From positions 366,644-430,643 of the forward strand of contig NZ_JALJRW010000001.1 in assembly GCF_024519465.1 (NCBI RefSeq): a stretch of 64,000 nucleotides of DNA, read 5' to 3'. The notes below the pieces were generated by a model. It saw only the letters and a program-made list of their open reading frames with translations, did no database searches and was not told where the DNA came from. Below are positions 1-9,182 of the stretch, in pieces (within the stretch, counting starts at the first letter, position 1; each line of letters starts with the position of its first letter). Made by a program: the position numbers and the translations under genes. Source of the stretch: Stenotrophomonas sp. Ste86 (GTDB lineage: Bacteria; Pseudomonadota; Gammaproteobacteria; Xanthomonadales; Xanthomonadaceae).

Positions 1-149
1 ACCCTCGCGTCACAAATTGCATCGCCACCTAAATGCTTCGCCGCACCTCTTTGAAGCGAAGCGGTGCGCCGCCGATATCGGTTCTCCACCGCGCAACTTG
101 AGCTCCGGCTCGTCGCCTCCCCTCTGCATCCCACCGGGCTATCCACACC

Positions 150-2336
150 ATGCACTTTGTCAGGAATCTACGTGTCGGCCAGCGCATGAGCGTTGGCTTC
201 TCCGCTCTCATAGGACTGATGGTCGTCCTGACTCTGGTGGGCATCCATCGGGTCCACCTCATCGAGAACGACCTGCACACGATCAATGACGTCAACGCGG
301 TCAAGCAGCGCCTGGCCATCAACTTCAGGGGCAGTGTGCATGACCGCGCGATCGCGCTGCGCGACGTGGTCCTGTCCGATGACCCGCAGGCCCGGGCCGA
401 GGCCACGCAACAGATCGAGAAACTCGCCGGCGACTACGCGGTGGCCGCCAAACCCCTGTCGGAGATGATCGCGGCGAGCACGGACAGCAAAGAGATCGGC
501 ATGTTGAAGGCCATCGGCGCCAATGAGGCCGCCACCCTCCCTTTGCTGGCCGAGGTCAGCAAGCAACGCGAGGCCGGCGATGTCCAGGCGGCAACAGCGC
601 TGATGCTCACCCAGGCCAAGCCGGCCTTCGTGGCATGGCTGGCCTCGATCAACGCCTTCATCGACTGGCAGGAGGCCAAGAGCGCCGCCACCGCCGAGCA
701 GCTGACGGCCACCGCGCGCGGCTTTGCCATGCTCATGATCGGCGCAACGCTGCTGGCACTGGCGCTGGGAACAGTCATCGCCATCGCGCTTACGCGCAGC
801 GTCGTCGGCCCCCTGCGCACTGCCCTGCAGGCCGCCCGCGACGTCAGCCAGGGCAAGCTGGATACAGCTCTGGTGGCACATCGGGGCGACGAGGCTGGCC
901 AGCTGCTGGAGGCCATGGAGCAGATGCGCCAACGCATCCGGCGCGTCATTGCCGAGCTAGGCGAGATGACGGCCCGGCACGAGCGTGGCCAGATCAGCTA
1001 CCGCATGGATGCGGCCGCCTACCCGGGTGAATTCGGCATCATGGTGCGCGATACCAATGACATCGTGGCGGCGCATATCGCCATCAAAATGCAGTTGGTC
1101 CACCTGATCGGCCGCTACGCGGTGGGCGACCTGTCCGAGGACATGCAACGGCTGCCCGGCGAGAAGGCCATCATCACCGAGACCATGGACCGGGTGAAGG
1201 CCAACCTGTCCTCGATCAACCGTGACATCCGCGAGCTCACCCAGGCCGCCTCCGAGGGCAACTTCTCCGCGCGCGGCGAGCCGCAGGCGTATCAGTACGA
1301 TTTCCGCGCCATGGTGGAAAACCTCAATGGCCTGATGGGCACCGCCGAGCAGAACCTCGCAGCACTGTCCACCTTCCTCAATGACGTTGCATCGGGCAAC
1401 CTGGCCGCGCGCATGGAGGGCGACTTCCGCGGCGTCTTTGCCACCATGGGCGCCGATGCCAACAAGACTGCCACCAACCTGGCCGATATCGTCCGCCGCA
1501 TCCACCTCTCGTCCGAGTCCATTACCGGCGCGGCCACGGAGTTGTCCAACGGCAACCAGGACCTCTCCAGGCGTACCGAACAGCAGGCTGCCAGCCTGGA
1601 GGAAACCGCCGCGTCGATGGAGGAGCTGACCTCCACGGTCCGGCAGAATGCCGCCTCGGCCGACCAGGCCAATCGCCTGGCCATCGACGCCGCCGCTGTC
1701 GCCGGGCGCGGTGGGGAGATCGTGGACGAGGTGGTCAGCACCATGGACGGCATCGAAACCGCCTCCCGCCGCATCGCCGACATCACCACCGTGATCGACG
1801 GCATTGCCTTCCAGACCAACATCCTCGCGCTGAATGCCGCGGTGGAAGCCGCACGCGCCGGTGACCAGGGCCGCGGTTTTGCCGTGGTCGCCGCCGAGGT
1901 GCGCAGCCTGGCGCAACGCGCGGCCAGCTCGGCCAGGGAGATCAAGGAACTCATCGACGACTCCGCCGCCAGGGTCGCCGAGGGATCCACGCAGGTCCGC
2001 GCCGCCGGCGCCACGATGCAGGAGGTGGTTTCGAGCGTGCAGCGGGTGACGGACATCATGCAGGAGATCGCTGCCGCCTCCCGCGAGCAATCCTCCAGCA
2101 TCGAACAGGTCAACGCGGTGGTCGGTCGCATGGATGAGACCACACAACAGAACGCCGCCCTGGTTGAAGAGGCCGCCGCAGCCGCCGCCGAGCTCGACGT
2201 CCAGGCATCCGGGCTGCGGCACGCCGTCGCGGCCTTCACGATTGACCCGGTGGCGGTGCGCCGCGAGCGCCCCCTGCACGCGCGCGCCGTCGCTGCTCCC
2301 CGCCTTGCCACCCTGCCTTCGATGATGAACGGCTAA
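150..2336 (+). CDS. Methyl-accepting chemotaxis protein
   Basis: Inner-membrane chemoreceptor that should pass periplasmic ligand signals to CheA/CheW. A first membrane segment (about residues 12-34) is followed by a periplasmic four-helix-bundle-like region, a second membrane segment (about 190-212), a HAMP region and a long cytoplasmic coiled coil. The conserved signalling hairpin begins near Q555 ([20 protein letters not shown]), preceded by the usual [13 protein letters not shown] adaptation helix. At 728 residues it is longer than a classical Tar-type receptor because the stretch after HAMP is extended. No C-terminal CheR/CheB-tethering pentapeptide is seen and no che genes are nearby, so it acts as an orphan receptor. 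The specific ligand cannot be read from sequence. Confidence 0.95.
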   Translation: MHFVRNLRVGQRMSVGFSALIGLMVVLTLVGIHRVHLIENDLHTINDVNAVKQRLAINFRGSVHDRAIALRDVVLSDDPQARAEATQQIEKLAGDYAVAAKPLSEMIAASTDSKEIGMLKAIGANEAATLPLLAEVSKQREAGDVQAATALMLTQAKPAFVAWLASINAFIDWQEAKSAATAEQLTATARGFAMLMIGATLLALALGTVIAIALTRSVVGPLRTALQAARDVSQGKLDTALVAHRGDEAGQLLEAMEQMRQRIRRVIAELGEMTARHERGQISYRMDAAAYPGEFGIMVRDTNDIVAAHIAIKMQLVHLIGRYAVGDLSEDMQRLPGEKAIITETMDRVKANLSSINRDIRELTQAASEGNFSARGEPQAYQYDFRAMVENLNGLMGTAEQNLAALSTFLNDVASGNLAARMEGDFRGVFATMGADANKTATNLADIVRRIHLSSESITGAATELSNGNQDLSRRTEQQAASLEETAASMEELTSTVRQNAASADQANRLAIDAAAVAGRGGEIVDEVVSTMDGIETASRRIADITTVIDGIAFQTNILALNAAVEAARAGDQGRGFAVVAAEVRSLAQRAASSAREIKELIDDSAARVAEGSTQVRAAGATMQEVVSSVQRVTDIMQEIAAASREQSSSIEQVNAVVGRMDETTQQNAALVEEAAAAAAELDVQASGLRHAVAAFTIDPVAVRRERPLHARAVAAPRLATLPSMMNG

Positions 2337-2346
2337 GCAGCAGTGT

Positions 2347-2413
2347 CGGGCCATTGCTTGAAACCGGTGCAATGGCCCGCATTGACTGAGAGCGCCCGCG
2401 GTTGGGCGCTCTC
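2347..2413 (+). terminator. Tandem hairpins after the chemoreceptor gene
   Basis: Two perfect inverted repeats follow each other: 11-bp arms CGGGCCATTGC at 2347-2357 and 2369-2379, then 10-bp arms GAGAGCGCCC at 2388-2397 and 2404-2413 with loop GCGGTT. Neither is followed by a T-run. The second ends 11 bases before the next ATG and overlaps the region of its ribosome-binding site (AGGAGAA), so it may be a terminator or a translation-affecting leader hairpin. Confidence 0.55.
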
Positions 2414-2424
2414 AGGAGAAATGC

Positions 2425-2901
2425 ATGCCGCACCATGAAAAAATCGCCGTTGCTGGCGTCATCGAGCACGTCTTCGCGCATCGATTCACCCTGGTCAGCG
2501 ACGATCAAACCTATCTCGCGGATCTGGGGCCGAAAGGCGCAGACGCGTTCCCGCTCAAGCAGGGCCTTGCCGTACGGCTTGAGGGCGAACAACGCCCGTC
2601 GGAAATCAAAGTCGCACGCATCGCCAGGAAGGGGGGCGCCTTCGTAGAGGTGGAACACAAAAAGCCGCATCACGGCCCCAAGCACCACCCCTCCGATGCA
2701 CCGGCCGATCCGCGTGCGGTGCTGGCCGCTGTGAAGAAAGCCGGTTGGAAGGTCTCAGGCGAACCCGCCCGCAAGCCCAGGCACTTTGAACTCCTGGCCA
2801 CACGCGATGCTGGTGGCTGGACCGAACTTCACGTGGATTTTGCGGGCGTCATCTACAAGCAGAAACCCGCCGATGACGAAAAGTGGGGCTTGCCTGCGTG
2901 A
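2425..2901 (+). CDS. Hypothetical protein, possible PepSY-like C-terminal half
   Basis: A 158-residue soluble protein without signal peptide or membrane segment. The first ~75 residues look like a small beta-rich domain. A His/Lys/Pro-rich linker (around HKKPHHGPKHHP) leads to a C-terminal ~60 residues (VLAAVKKAGWKV...ELHVDFAGVIYK) that resemble the alpha-beta pattern of PepSY-like domains; this is a weak resemblance, not a firm family call. A good ribosome-binding site (AGGAGAA) precedes the ATG. It stands alone between hairpins at 2388-2413 and a bidirectional terminator at 2921-2953. Function unknown. Confidence 0.75.
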   Translation: MPHHEKIAVAGVIEHVFAHRFTLVSDDQTYLADLGPKGADAFPLKQGLAVRLEGEQRPSEIKVARIARKGGAFVEVEHKKPHHGPKHHPSDAPADPRAVLAAVKKAGWKVSGEPARKPRHFELLATRDAGGWTELHVDFAGVIYKQKPADDEKWGLPA

Positions 2902-2920
2902 AAGACCGGTAGTACACAAC

Positions 2921-2953
2921 AAAAGAGCCCCGGAATTCCCCGGGGCTCTTTTT
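2921..2953. terminator. Bidirectional rho-independent terminator
   Basis: A 10-bp perfect stem (AGAGCCCCGG / CCGGGGCTCT, loop AATTCC) is flanked by AAAA on the left and TTTTTGTTT on the right. It can therefore terminate both the gene ending at 2901 (+) and the convergent gene ending at 2959 (-). Confidence 0.9.
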
Positions 2954-2958
2954 GTTTG

Positions 2959-3348
2959 TCAGGCCGCCTGCGGGCTCCAGCGACGCAGCGCGGCCCCCCT
3001 GAGCGATTGCTCACCGCACCCGGTCGGACAGCGCAGCACGCGCGCCACCGAGGTACTGACAAAGCCCTGCCCCTCCTGCGCCTTGAAGATGACCTCGCAC
3101 GACAGGCAGCGCGCCACCATGGAATACAGGTGCACGATGCGGCCACTGCAGGGGTCCTGCAACGCGCTCACCTCCAGCAGATCGAAGTGGCAGCTATCGG
3201 GCAGCGCGCGCCGGGGCAGCGGATGGGGAGAGGAGGTCTGCAGGTTCACGCGGGCGCGCCATCGAGGGAATGCAGGCGACTGTAGATAGCGCGGTGTGGA
3301 GCCCAGGTGCAGATGCGATGCCTGCCGCGCGAAGGGGCCGTTACGCAT
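2959..3348 (-). CDS. Small two-CxxC (zinc-ribbon-like) family protein, copy 1
   Basis: First of five related small proteins in the window. The family-like core is the last ~75 residues: an aromatic/LLEV start (SCHFDLLEV), CLSC, then CPTGCGEQSLRGAALRRW where other copies have CPxCGxxQAxSxARF. The second cysteine pair is CxxxC rather than CxxC, and the QAxS motif is changed, so this is the most divergent copy. Start codon is uncertain: ATG at 3348 (129 residues) or GTG at 3249 (96 residues, closer to sibling lengths). Neither has a strong ribosome-binding site. Monocistronic, ending at the shared bidirectional terminator. Four-cysteine metal binding is inferred; function unknown. Confidence 0.6.
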   Translation of the reverse strand: MRNGPFARQASHLHLGSTPRYLQSPAFPRWRARVNLQTSSPHPLPRRALPDSCHFDLLEVSALQDPCSGRIVHLYSMVARCLSCEVIFKAQEGQGFVSTSVARVLRCPTGCGEQSLRGAALRRWSPQAA

Positions 3349-3472
3349 CGCATTCAACCCTGAATGATTCGGAATCGCGTCGCCTGACTTTCGTCATATT
3401 TCACTCCCGCGACACTTCCAGGAAAGCAGCATGCTCAGGCCCACCGACGGGCGGAACCGCGAGGCATTTGAG

Positions 3473-3643
3473 ATGGACAAGAACCGTACTGAAGGTGTCA
3501 AGAACCAGGTCAAGGGCACCGTGAAGGAAGTGGCTGGCAAGGTCACCGGCGACAAGGCCCAGGAGCTTGAAGGCAAGGCCCAGAAAACCGTAGGCAAGGT
3601 GCAGAGCGAAGTGGGCAAGGCAAAAGACGACGCCCGCCGCTGA
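3473..3643 (+). CDS. CsbD family stress-response protein
   Basis: A 56-residue hydrophilic protein starting MDKNRTEGVKNQVKG, rich in Lys, Gly and Val with the repeating amphipathic pattern of CsbD proteins (VKGTVKEVAGKVTGDKAQELEGKAQKTVGKVQ). The family is commonly induced by general stress in other bacteria; its molecular role is not established. The reading frame is open from 3431, but the family start is the ATG at 3473. Monocistronic, followed by an inverted repeat at 3653-3682. Confidence 0.9.
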   Translation: MDKNRTEGVKNQVKGTVKEVAGKVTGDKAQELEGKAQKTVGKVQSEVGKAKDDARR

Positions 3644-3652
3644 ATTCGGCGC

Positions 3653-3682
3653 GCTGCTCCCGCACTTCGGTGAGGGAGCAGC
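3653..3682. terminator. Hairpin after csbD-like gene
   Basis: Perfect 9-bp arms GCTGCTCCC / GGGAGCAGC with a 12-nt loop, 9 bases past the csbD-like stop and 40 bases from the end of the convergent cyclase gene. There is no T-tract, so terminator function is tentative. Confidence 0.5.
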
Positions 3683-3722
3683 AGCGTTGGAATTGCGTAC
3701 GGATGGACGCCACGCACGACGC

Positions 3723-4775
3723 TCACTCCGCGAAGCTTGCCGTGTTCTTGCCATGTCGCTTGGCGACATAAAGCGCCCGATCGGCCATCGCCAGCCAATC
3801 CTCGGCAGCGCCGTCGCCCGGCGCTGCGGCAATGCCCATGCTCACGCTGATCTGGATCGAACGCGCTTCAGCGGGCAGGTTGCCCTGCAATCGTTCCTTG
3901 ATCCGTTCAGCCACCTGCATGGCCTCGGCAGACGTGCACTCCATCAGCAACACCGCAAACTCATCCCCACCCAGCCGCGCCGGCGTATCGCCGGGCCGCA
4001 TGAAGTCCCTCAACGTCGCCGCAATGTGGCGCAGCACCTCGTCACCCGCCCGGTGACCGTGCCCGTCGTTGATCCGCTTGAAGTCGTCCACATCCAGCAT
4101 CAACAAGCAGGCAACGCCGCCATGACGGTGCGACCTCTCCAGCGTCTGCTGGGCACGTTGGATCAGAAAGCCCCGGTTGGCCAGGTCCACCAGCGGGTCC
4201 ATCCGGCTCAGGCGCTGCAACTGACGGTTCTGTGATTTCACCCGGCGCGCCAGCTGCCAGCTGAGCAGACTCAGTCCGATGCCATACACGAACAGGAAGG
4301 GCAGGCTGAGGGCAATCGTGCGCTGTGAGGTCATCGGCTGAACGGGCAACCCAAGGGCCAGCCAGGCCACGCCGAATCCCACCACCAGGGCCAGGGTCGC
4401 CCGCGCCGCCAGCTTCACCCCACCTGCGGCGATCTTGTCGGCCACCAGCAGCGCTGCGAACAACGCACTGGGCACGATGCTGAGCGCCATGAAGGCAATC
4501 CATGCACCGCCCAGCAACGAGTCGATGACCATGCAGCGGAACTGCGCCGCTGCCGGTTTCTGGGCGCGGTGAATCAAGGCCAGCGCAATGGCCGGCCATA
4601 GCAACGCGTTGACCAGCAGCAGCACCCACGCCACCACACCGTCGTTGCGCTCGAGGATGATCGAGGCAATCGGCAGGGCGGCAAGGCCGTTGCCGACAAA
4701 CCGCATCCAGCCAATGCGGCGGGCCGCGCCGATTCCTTCCACCGCCAATTCCGCAGAATCCGTCAAGAACGGCAC
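3723..4775 (-). CDS. Diguanylate cyclase with MASE2 membrane domain
   Basis: Makes cyclic di-GMP from two GTP at the inner membrane. With a GTG start at 4775 the product is 350 residues. A MASE2-like N-terminus of several membrane helices (RRIGWMRFVGNGLAALPIASIILERND) is followed by a GGDEF domain with intact signature RLGGDEFAVLL. The domain has the usual MDPLVDLANRGFL opening (TDxLTxLxNRR-like) and ends LAMADRALYVAKRHGKN. The frame is open upstream to 5498 only because it runs antisense to the next gene; a GA-rich stretch (GAGGGGGA) precedes the GTG. No RxxD product-inhibition motif is obvious just before GGDEF. The domain order is that of AdrA/DgcC-type cyclases. Confidence 0.93.
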   Translation of the reverse strand: MPFLTDSAELAVEGIGAARRIGWMRFVGNGLAALPIASIILERNDGVVAWVLLLVNALLWPAIALALIHRAQKPAAAQFRCMVIDSLLGGAWIAFMALSIVPSALFAALLVADKIAAGGVKLAARATLALVVGFGVAWLALGLPVQPMTSQRTIALSLPFLFVYGIGLSLLSWQLARRVKSQNRQLQRLSRMDPLVDLANRGFLIQRAQQTLERSHRHGGVACLLMLDVDDFKRINDGHGHRAGDEVLRHIAATLRDFMRPGDTPARLGGDEFAVLLMECTSAEAMQVAERIKERLQGNLPAEARSIQISVSMGIAAAPGDGAAEDWLAMADRALYVAKRHGKNTASFAE

Positions 4776-4949
4776 ACTTCCCCCTCGACTTCCGCCAAAG
4801 CCCGATCCGCACACCGGAATCAGGAGCAGTCTGGCACTGTGGCGTAAACAACGGGTCAATATGGGCACGGGACGGTGCGACATCGGGTCGCAGGCTGCGC
4901 GCGGGCCTTCCACACGGCCACGGCCGCTGCCTCCCTTAGAATCAACCCC

Positions 4950-5444
4950 GTGCGCTCTCCTGCCCTCCACCGCTGGCTTCATGCCTGGGCCTGCCTGGCC
5001 ATGCTCCTGGTGGTGGTCGCGCCGCTGGTCAGCCGGGCGTTGGCGCACCCGGGGGTAAACGCTTCCCAGGCGCCGAACGCCCATGGCGCACACCACCCCG
5101 CGCTCGACCCCGACCCCGTGGGCGCACACCCCATGCATCACGATACGGCGCATGGCACGGATCACGCGATGGCGATGGCGACCCCGCGCGCGCATGGCCA
5201 GGCGGCATCGCCAGCCGTCACGCCGGCCAAGTCTCCAGATCCCCACGCCGAGCATGCCATGGGCGTGGACTGCGACTACTGCCTGATCGCCGCACGGATG
5301 GTCAGCCTGCTGGTCGCCCTGCTTCTGCTCATTGCGCTCTGGCCCGCGGTCTTCCCGGCTTTGGCGAGGCAGGTCGTTGCCCGTCAATTGCCCCCGCCAG
5401 GCACACTCGGCGCCCGCGGTCCGCCGCCCGCCCTCGCCTGCTGA
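4950..5444 (+). CDS. DUF2946-type His-rich membrane protein
   Basis: A 164-residue protein with an N-terminal hydrophobic segment (WLHAWACLAMLLVVVAPLVS), a long periplasmic stretch with over fifteen His residues (HGAHHP, HPMHHDTAHGTDHAM), then DCDYCLIAARMVSLLVALLLLIAL near the C-terminus. This hydrophobic/His-rich/CxxC layout is that of DUF2946, which is often found beside TonB receptors and PepSY proteins and is linked by neighbourhood to metal (often copper) handling. The chosen start is GTG 4950, directly before the hydrophobic segment. It lies 187 bp upstream of the TonB receptor. Confidence 0.8.
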   Translation: MRSPALHRWLHAWACLAMLLVVVAPLVSRALAHPGVNASQAPNAHGAHHPALDPDPVGAHPMHHDTAHGTDHAMAMATPRAHGQAASPAVTPAKSPDPHAEHAMGVDCDYCLIAARMVSLLVALLLLIALWPAVFPALARQVVARQLPPPGTLGARGPPPALAC

Positions 5445-5501
5445 TCCAGCCTGCGTCCTGAGGCGCGCATCGCGCCCGGCCGTCCGTACCCGCCCCACTC
5501 A

Positions 5502-5519
5502 CCCGGCAACTCTGCCGGG
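5502..5519. repeat. Hairpin upstream of TonB receptor gene
   Basis: Perfect 7-bp arms CCCGGCA / TGCCGGG with loop ACTC, between the DUF2946 stop and the receptor start. A second perfect inverted repeat (CGACCAC-GCG-GTGGTCG, 5593-5609) lies 23 bases before the receptor ATG. These could be an attenuator and an operator respectively; no T-run follows. Confidence 0.4.
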
Positions 5520-5631
5520 CCGAATGCGCGCGCGCTGGATACTGCCCTTCCCCTCCGCTGTCCGGCTGACCCGCCGGCTCTTTTGCCTGTCTCGACCACG
5601 CGGTGGTCGCGGCAACTCGATCTTGTGGACC

Positions 5632-7671
5632 ATGAACAGACTTCCCGCTTCCCGCCCGCTTTCCAGGGCCATTCTGATTGCGCTCGCCAGCGCTGCCTTG
5701 GCCCCGTCGCTGGCGTCCGCCCAGGAGGGCACCGTGCTCAATCTGGGCACCGTGCAGGCCCGCGCCAGCGCCGAGCGCGACCTGTCGGCACGGTCGGTAT
5801 TCACCTCCGTGGACATCCTCGGTGGCGACCTGCTGCAGCAGCAGAAGGTGGATCACAGCTGGGAGCTGCTGATGAACGCCCCCGGCGTGCAGGTCACCCA
5901 GTTCAAGATGGGCACCGATGCCGGCCGCTTCTCCTTCCGTGGTTTCAACGGCGAAGGCCGCATCAACGCGGTCAAACTGCTCATCGACGGCGTCCCAAGC
6001 AACGACAACGCCGGCGGCATGCCCTACCTGGATGCGGTGTTTCCGCTGGACATCAGCGCGATGGAGATCGTGCGCGGCACCAACGACGCGCGCTACGGCC
6101 TGCATGCCATCGCCGGTGATGTAAACGTGCTCACCCGTCAGGGCGGCAACGACGGCCAGCTCAGCGTCACCGTCGGCAGCTTCGGCACACAGGACGTGCA
6201 ACTGGCCAAGGGCGTCGAGAACGGTGCCTGGTCGCAGAACTATTTCATCGGCTGGCGTGGCACCGACGGTGAGCGCGACCATGCCGAGGGCACCCAGCGC
6301 AGCTTTGCCGGCAAGTGGTTCTACACCGATCCCGATGGCCGCTGGCGCGCCGGCCTGACCAGTCGTTACTACAAGAACGCCGCGCTGGAAGCTGGCTATC
6401 TCAGCTACCCGCAAGTGCAGGCCGATCCCGGGCAGTCGCCCGATTACGCCCGCGACGACCGCAGTGAGCGGCAAACCGTGCAGACCGCGCTGCACCTCGA
6501 TGGCGCCCTCGCCAGCGACTGGCATTGGAACGCCAAGGCCTACCAGAACGACTACCGCAACCAGCGCTGGGTGACCTTCACCGCAGGCGGCGCGCAGCAG
6601 GAGCGCTTCAATGACGAAACCCACCGTGGGCTGATCCTCAACACCACCTGGCGCCCCACCACCACTCTGGCCGAGTTGGTGCTCGATGCCGGCGTGGATG
6701 GGCAATGGCAGGACAACACCGCCCGCCGCTACCGCGCCGTCGCGCGCGAACGTCAGGCCACACTGCGCGACTGGACGTTCGATCTCGACACCCGCGGTGC
6801 GTATATCCAGGCCGTGATCCGCCCCTTCGACGCGCTGAAAATCGTGCCGGCCTACCGCGTGGACCGCATCTACGGCGATTTCCACAACGTCGCCGCCGGC
6901 ACGCGTGCACCGGTGTACGACTACGGCCTGATCAGGCAGCCCAAGCTGAGCGTGTCCTATGACCTGGGCAGCCGCACCGTCGCCTACGCCAACTGGGGCC
7001 GCACGTTCCAGATCGGCAGCGGCAACGGCGCCTACCGCACGCAGCCCGGCAATCTGTCGCCGTCGATCAACGAAGGCTGGGAGACCGGCCTCAAGTGGGC
7101 ACCCGTGCAAGGGCTGCAGGCCCGCATCGCCTACTGGGAACAACGCGCCTCCAACGAAGTGGCCACCATCCTCGGCGTCAACGGCAGCGTGGGCAGCAAC
7201 GAAGTGGGCAATGTCGGGGAAACCCTGCGCCGCGGCTGGGACGCGCAGCTCACCTGGCAGGCCAGCGCGCGCTGGCGTGCGTGGGCGTCGTATTCCCGGC
7301 AGAAGGCGGTGATCAAGGCGCCCGACCCCAGCGCACCGCAGACCCGTGGGCGACAGGTCGAGAACGTGCCGAACTGGCTGGCCAACGCTGGCGTGGAGTA
7401 CACGCCCACCCCCGATTGGACCTTCAGCGCCTGGAGCAACGGCCAGGGTGACTACTTCGTGGAACGCACCAACACGCTGGGCCGTTACGGTGGCTATGCG
7501 CTGTTGAATCTGAGCGCCACCTACCGCCTGGACCCGCGCAACAGCCTGGCCCTGCAGCTGAAAAACGCGACGGACCGCCTCTACGTCTACGCCTGGTATG
7601 ACAGCGGCGCATCCGGCTACTCGCCCGGCGATGGCCGCGCCCTCTACCTCAGCTGGACCCGGGAGCTCTGA
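5632..7671 (+). CDS. TonB-dependent outer-membrane receptor
   Basis: Outer-membrane active transporter of 679 residues. It has a signal peptide (MNRLPASRPLSRAILIALASAALAPSLASAQ), a plug domain (about 50-160, with IDGVPSNDNAGGMPYLDAVFPLDISAMEIVRG) and a C-terminal barrel ending in LYLSWTREL. The frame is open from 5332, but the ATG at 5632 gives the signal peptide. One base separates it from the PepSY gene, so the two are translated together. With the His-rich DUF2946 gene upstream this looks like a metal or metal-chelate uptake set; the substrate (iron, copper or another metal) cannot be decided from the sequence. Confidence 0.92.
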   Translation: MNRLPASRPLSRAILIALASAALAPSLASAQEGTVLNLGTVQARASAERDLSARSVFTSVDILGGDLLQQQKVDHSWELLMNAPGVQVTQFKMGTDAGRFSFRGFNGEGRINAVKLLIDGVPSNDNAGGMPYLDAVFPLDISAMEIVRGTNDARYGLHAIAGDVNVLTRQGGNDGQLSVTVGSFGTQDVQLAKGVENGAWSQNYFIGWRGTDGERDHAEGTQRSFAGKWFYTDPDGRWRAGLTSRYYKNAALEAGYLSYPQVQADPGQSPDYARDDRSERQTVQTALHLDGALASDWHWNAKAYQNDYRNQRWVTFTAGGAQQERFNDETHRGLILNTTWRPTTTLAELVLDAGVDGQWQDNTARRYRAVARERQATLRDWTFDLDTRGAYIQAVIRPFDALKIVPAYRVDRIYGDFHNVAAGTRAPVYDYGLIRQPKLSVSYDLGSRTVAYANWGRTFQIGSGNGAYRTQPGNLSPSINEGWETGLKWAPVQGLQARIAYWEQRASNEVATILGVNGSVGSNEVGNVGETLRRGWDAQLTWQASARWRAWASYSRQKAVIKAPDPSAPQTRGRQVENVPNWLANAGVEYTPTPDWTFSAWSNGQGDYFVERTNTLGRYGGYALLNLSATYRLDPRNSLALQLKNATDRLYVYAWYDSGASGYSPGDGRALYLSWTREL

Positions 7672-7672
7672 T

Positions 7673-9103
7673 ATGGATACCGCCATCCCGCCGCCGTCCA
7701 CCGAACGCTGGCGCTTCTACCGCGCGGTGTGGCGGTGGCACTTCTATGCCGGTCTGTTCGTACTGCCTTTCATTGCCTGGCTGGCACTGACCGGCGCGGT
7801 CTACCTGTACCAGAAGCCCATTGATCGGTGGGTCCACCATGCCCTCAAGGTCGTGGAGAACCCGCAGCACGCTCGCACACTCCCCAGCGCCCAGATCGCC
7901 GCCGTCACCGCCCTCACGCCTGGCGAGGTGTTCCGCTACACCACCCCGGAGCGCAGCGATGGCAGCGTGGAAATCGGTGTGCTGGAGGCCGACGGTCGGC
8001 GCGAGATCTACTACGTCGACCCGACCTCGGCGCGCGTCCTCGGGCAGCTGCCGGAAAAAGGCACGTTCTCCGGTGTCGTCCGCCGGCTGCACAGCCTGGA
8101 CCTGCTCGGTGACTACGCCCGTGCGCTGATCGAGATCGCTGCCGGCTGGGCCATCCTGCTGGTGTTGACCGGTGTCTACCTGTGGTGGCCGCGCGGGCGC
8201 AACGGTGGCGTCACCACGGTGCGTGGCCGGCCGGGCCAGCGTTTGTTCTGGCGCGACCTGCATGCGGTGACCGGTGTCTGGGTGGGGCTGGCGCTGCTGT
8301 TCCTGGCGGTCACCGGCATGCCCTGGTCGGTGGTGTGGGGCAAGCAGGTCAACGCGTGGGCGAACGGGCAGGACTACGGCTATCCGGCTGGCGTCCGCGT
8401 GCAGGTGCCGATGTCGCACCAGCGGCTGACCGACACCACCACGCCCACCTGGTCGATGCAGCAGGCGCAAGTGCCGGTGTCATCCCTGCGCCACGCCGAA
8501 CACGCGCCTGCCGATAGCCATGCCGGGCACGAGGGGCACGGCAGTGGTGCACTGGGCGATCTCGCCGCCCAACCTGGCAGCATCGGCATCGACGCCGCGC
8601 TGCAACGCATCAACGGCCTCGGCCTGGCACCCGGTTACAGCGTGGCGCTGCCGCGCGGTCCGATGGGCGTGTACACCGCCTCGGTCTACCCCGAGGACGT
8701 GGCAGGCCAGCGCGTGGCGCACCTGGACCAATACAGCGGCCGGGTGCTGCTGGACATGGGCTACGCCGATTACGGCGCGCTGGGTCGTGGGCTGGAATGG
8801 GGCATCAATGTGCACCTGGGCCAGGAATACGGCACGTTCAATCGCCTGTTGCTGGTCGCCGCCTGCGCCGCGATCCTCATGCTGTGCATCAGCGGCGCGG
8901 TGATGTGGTGGAAGCGGCGGCCGGTCGGCGGGATGGGCGTGCCTGCGCTGCCGAAGCAACGGCGAACGGTGGCCATCGTGTTCACGCTGCTGTGCATTGG
9001 CGGGGTGGTGTTCCCGTTGGTGGGTGCCTCGCTGCTGGTGGTGGGCGTGCTCGACTTCATCGTGAGCGGCGGCTGGCGCGCTGCGCGCCCGGTACGCGAT
9101 TGA
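7673..9103 (+). CDS. PepSY-associated transmembrane protein (PiuB-like)
   Basis: A 476-residue inner-membrane protein with four likely membrane segments: WHFYAGLFVLPFIAWLALTG, AAGWAILLVLTGVYLWWP, VWVGLALLFLAVTGMPWSV and a C-terminal pair. PepSY-type periplasmic regions lie between them. Members usually sit next to TonB receptors and are thought to help release or reduce metal after uptake. A His-rich segment (HAEHAPADSHAGHEGHG, near residue 280) in the second periplasmic loop parallels the His-rich upstream DUF2946 protein, supporting a metal role for the whole unit. It begins one base after the receptor stop. Confidence 0.9.
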   Translation: MDTAIPPPSTERWRFYRAVWRWHFYAGLFVLPFIAWLALTGAVYLYQKPIDRWVHHALKVVENPQHARTLPSAQIAAVTALTPGEVFRYTTPERSDGSVEIGVLEADGRREIYYVDPTSARVLGQLPEKGTFSGVVRRLHSLDLLGDYARALIEIAAGWAILLVLTGVYLWWPRGRNGGVTTVRGRPGQRLFWRDLHAVTGVWVGLALLFLAVTGMPWSVVWGKQVNAWANGQDYGYPAGVRVQVPMSHQRLTDTTTPTWSMQQAQVPVSSLRHAEHAPADSHAGHEGHGSGALGDLAAQPGSIGIDAALQRINGLGLAPGYSVALPRGPMGVYTASVYPEDVAGQRVAHLDQYSGRVLLDMGYADYGALGRGLEWGINVHLGQEYGTFNRLLLVAACAAILMLCISGAVMWWKRRPVGGMGVPALPKQRRTVAIVFTLLCIGGVVFPLVGASLLVVGVLDFIVSGGWRAARPVRD

Positions 9104-9182
9104 AATGACCGCCCAACCGCTTGTCCGGAAGACAGCCAAGCATCCTTCGCGAGAGCAGTCCTGCCTGGCGCTGATACATCCG

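Noticed and set aside
5329-7701. 790-codon open frame antisense to the TonB receptor
   Set aside because: Composition of the translation is Gly/Ala/Val/His-rich with no domain, and it mirrors a clear receptor gene; a high-GC antisense shadow.
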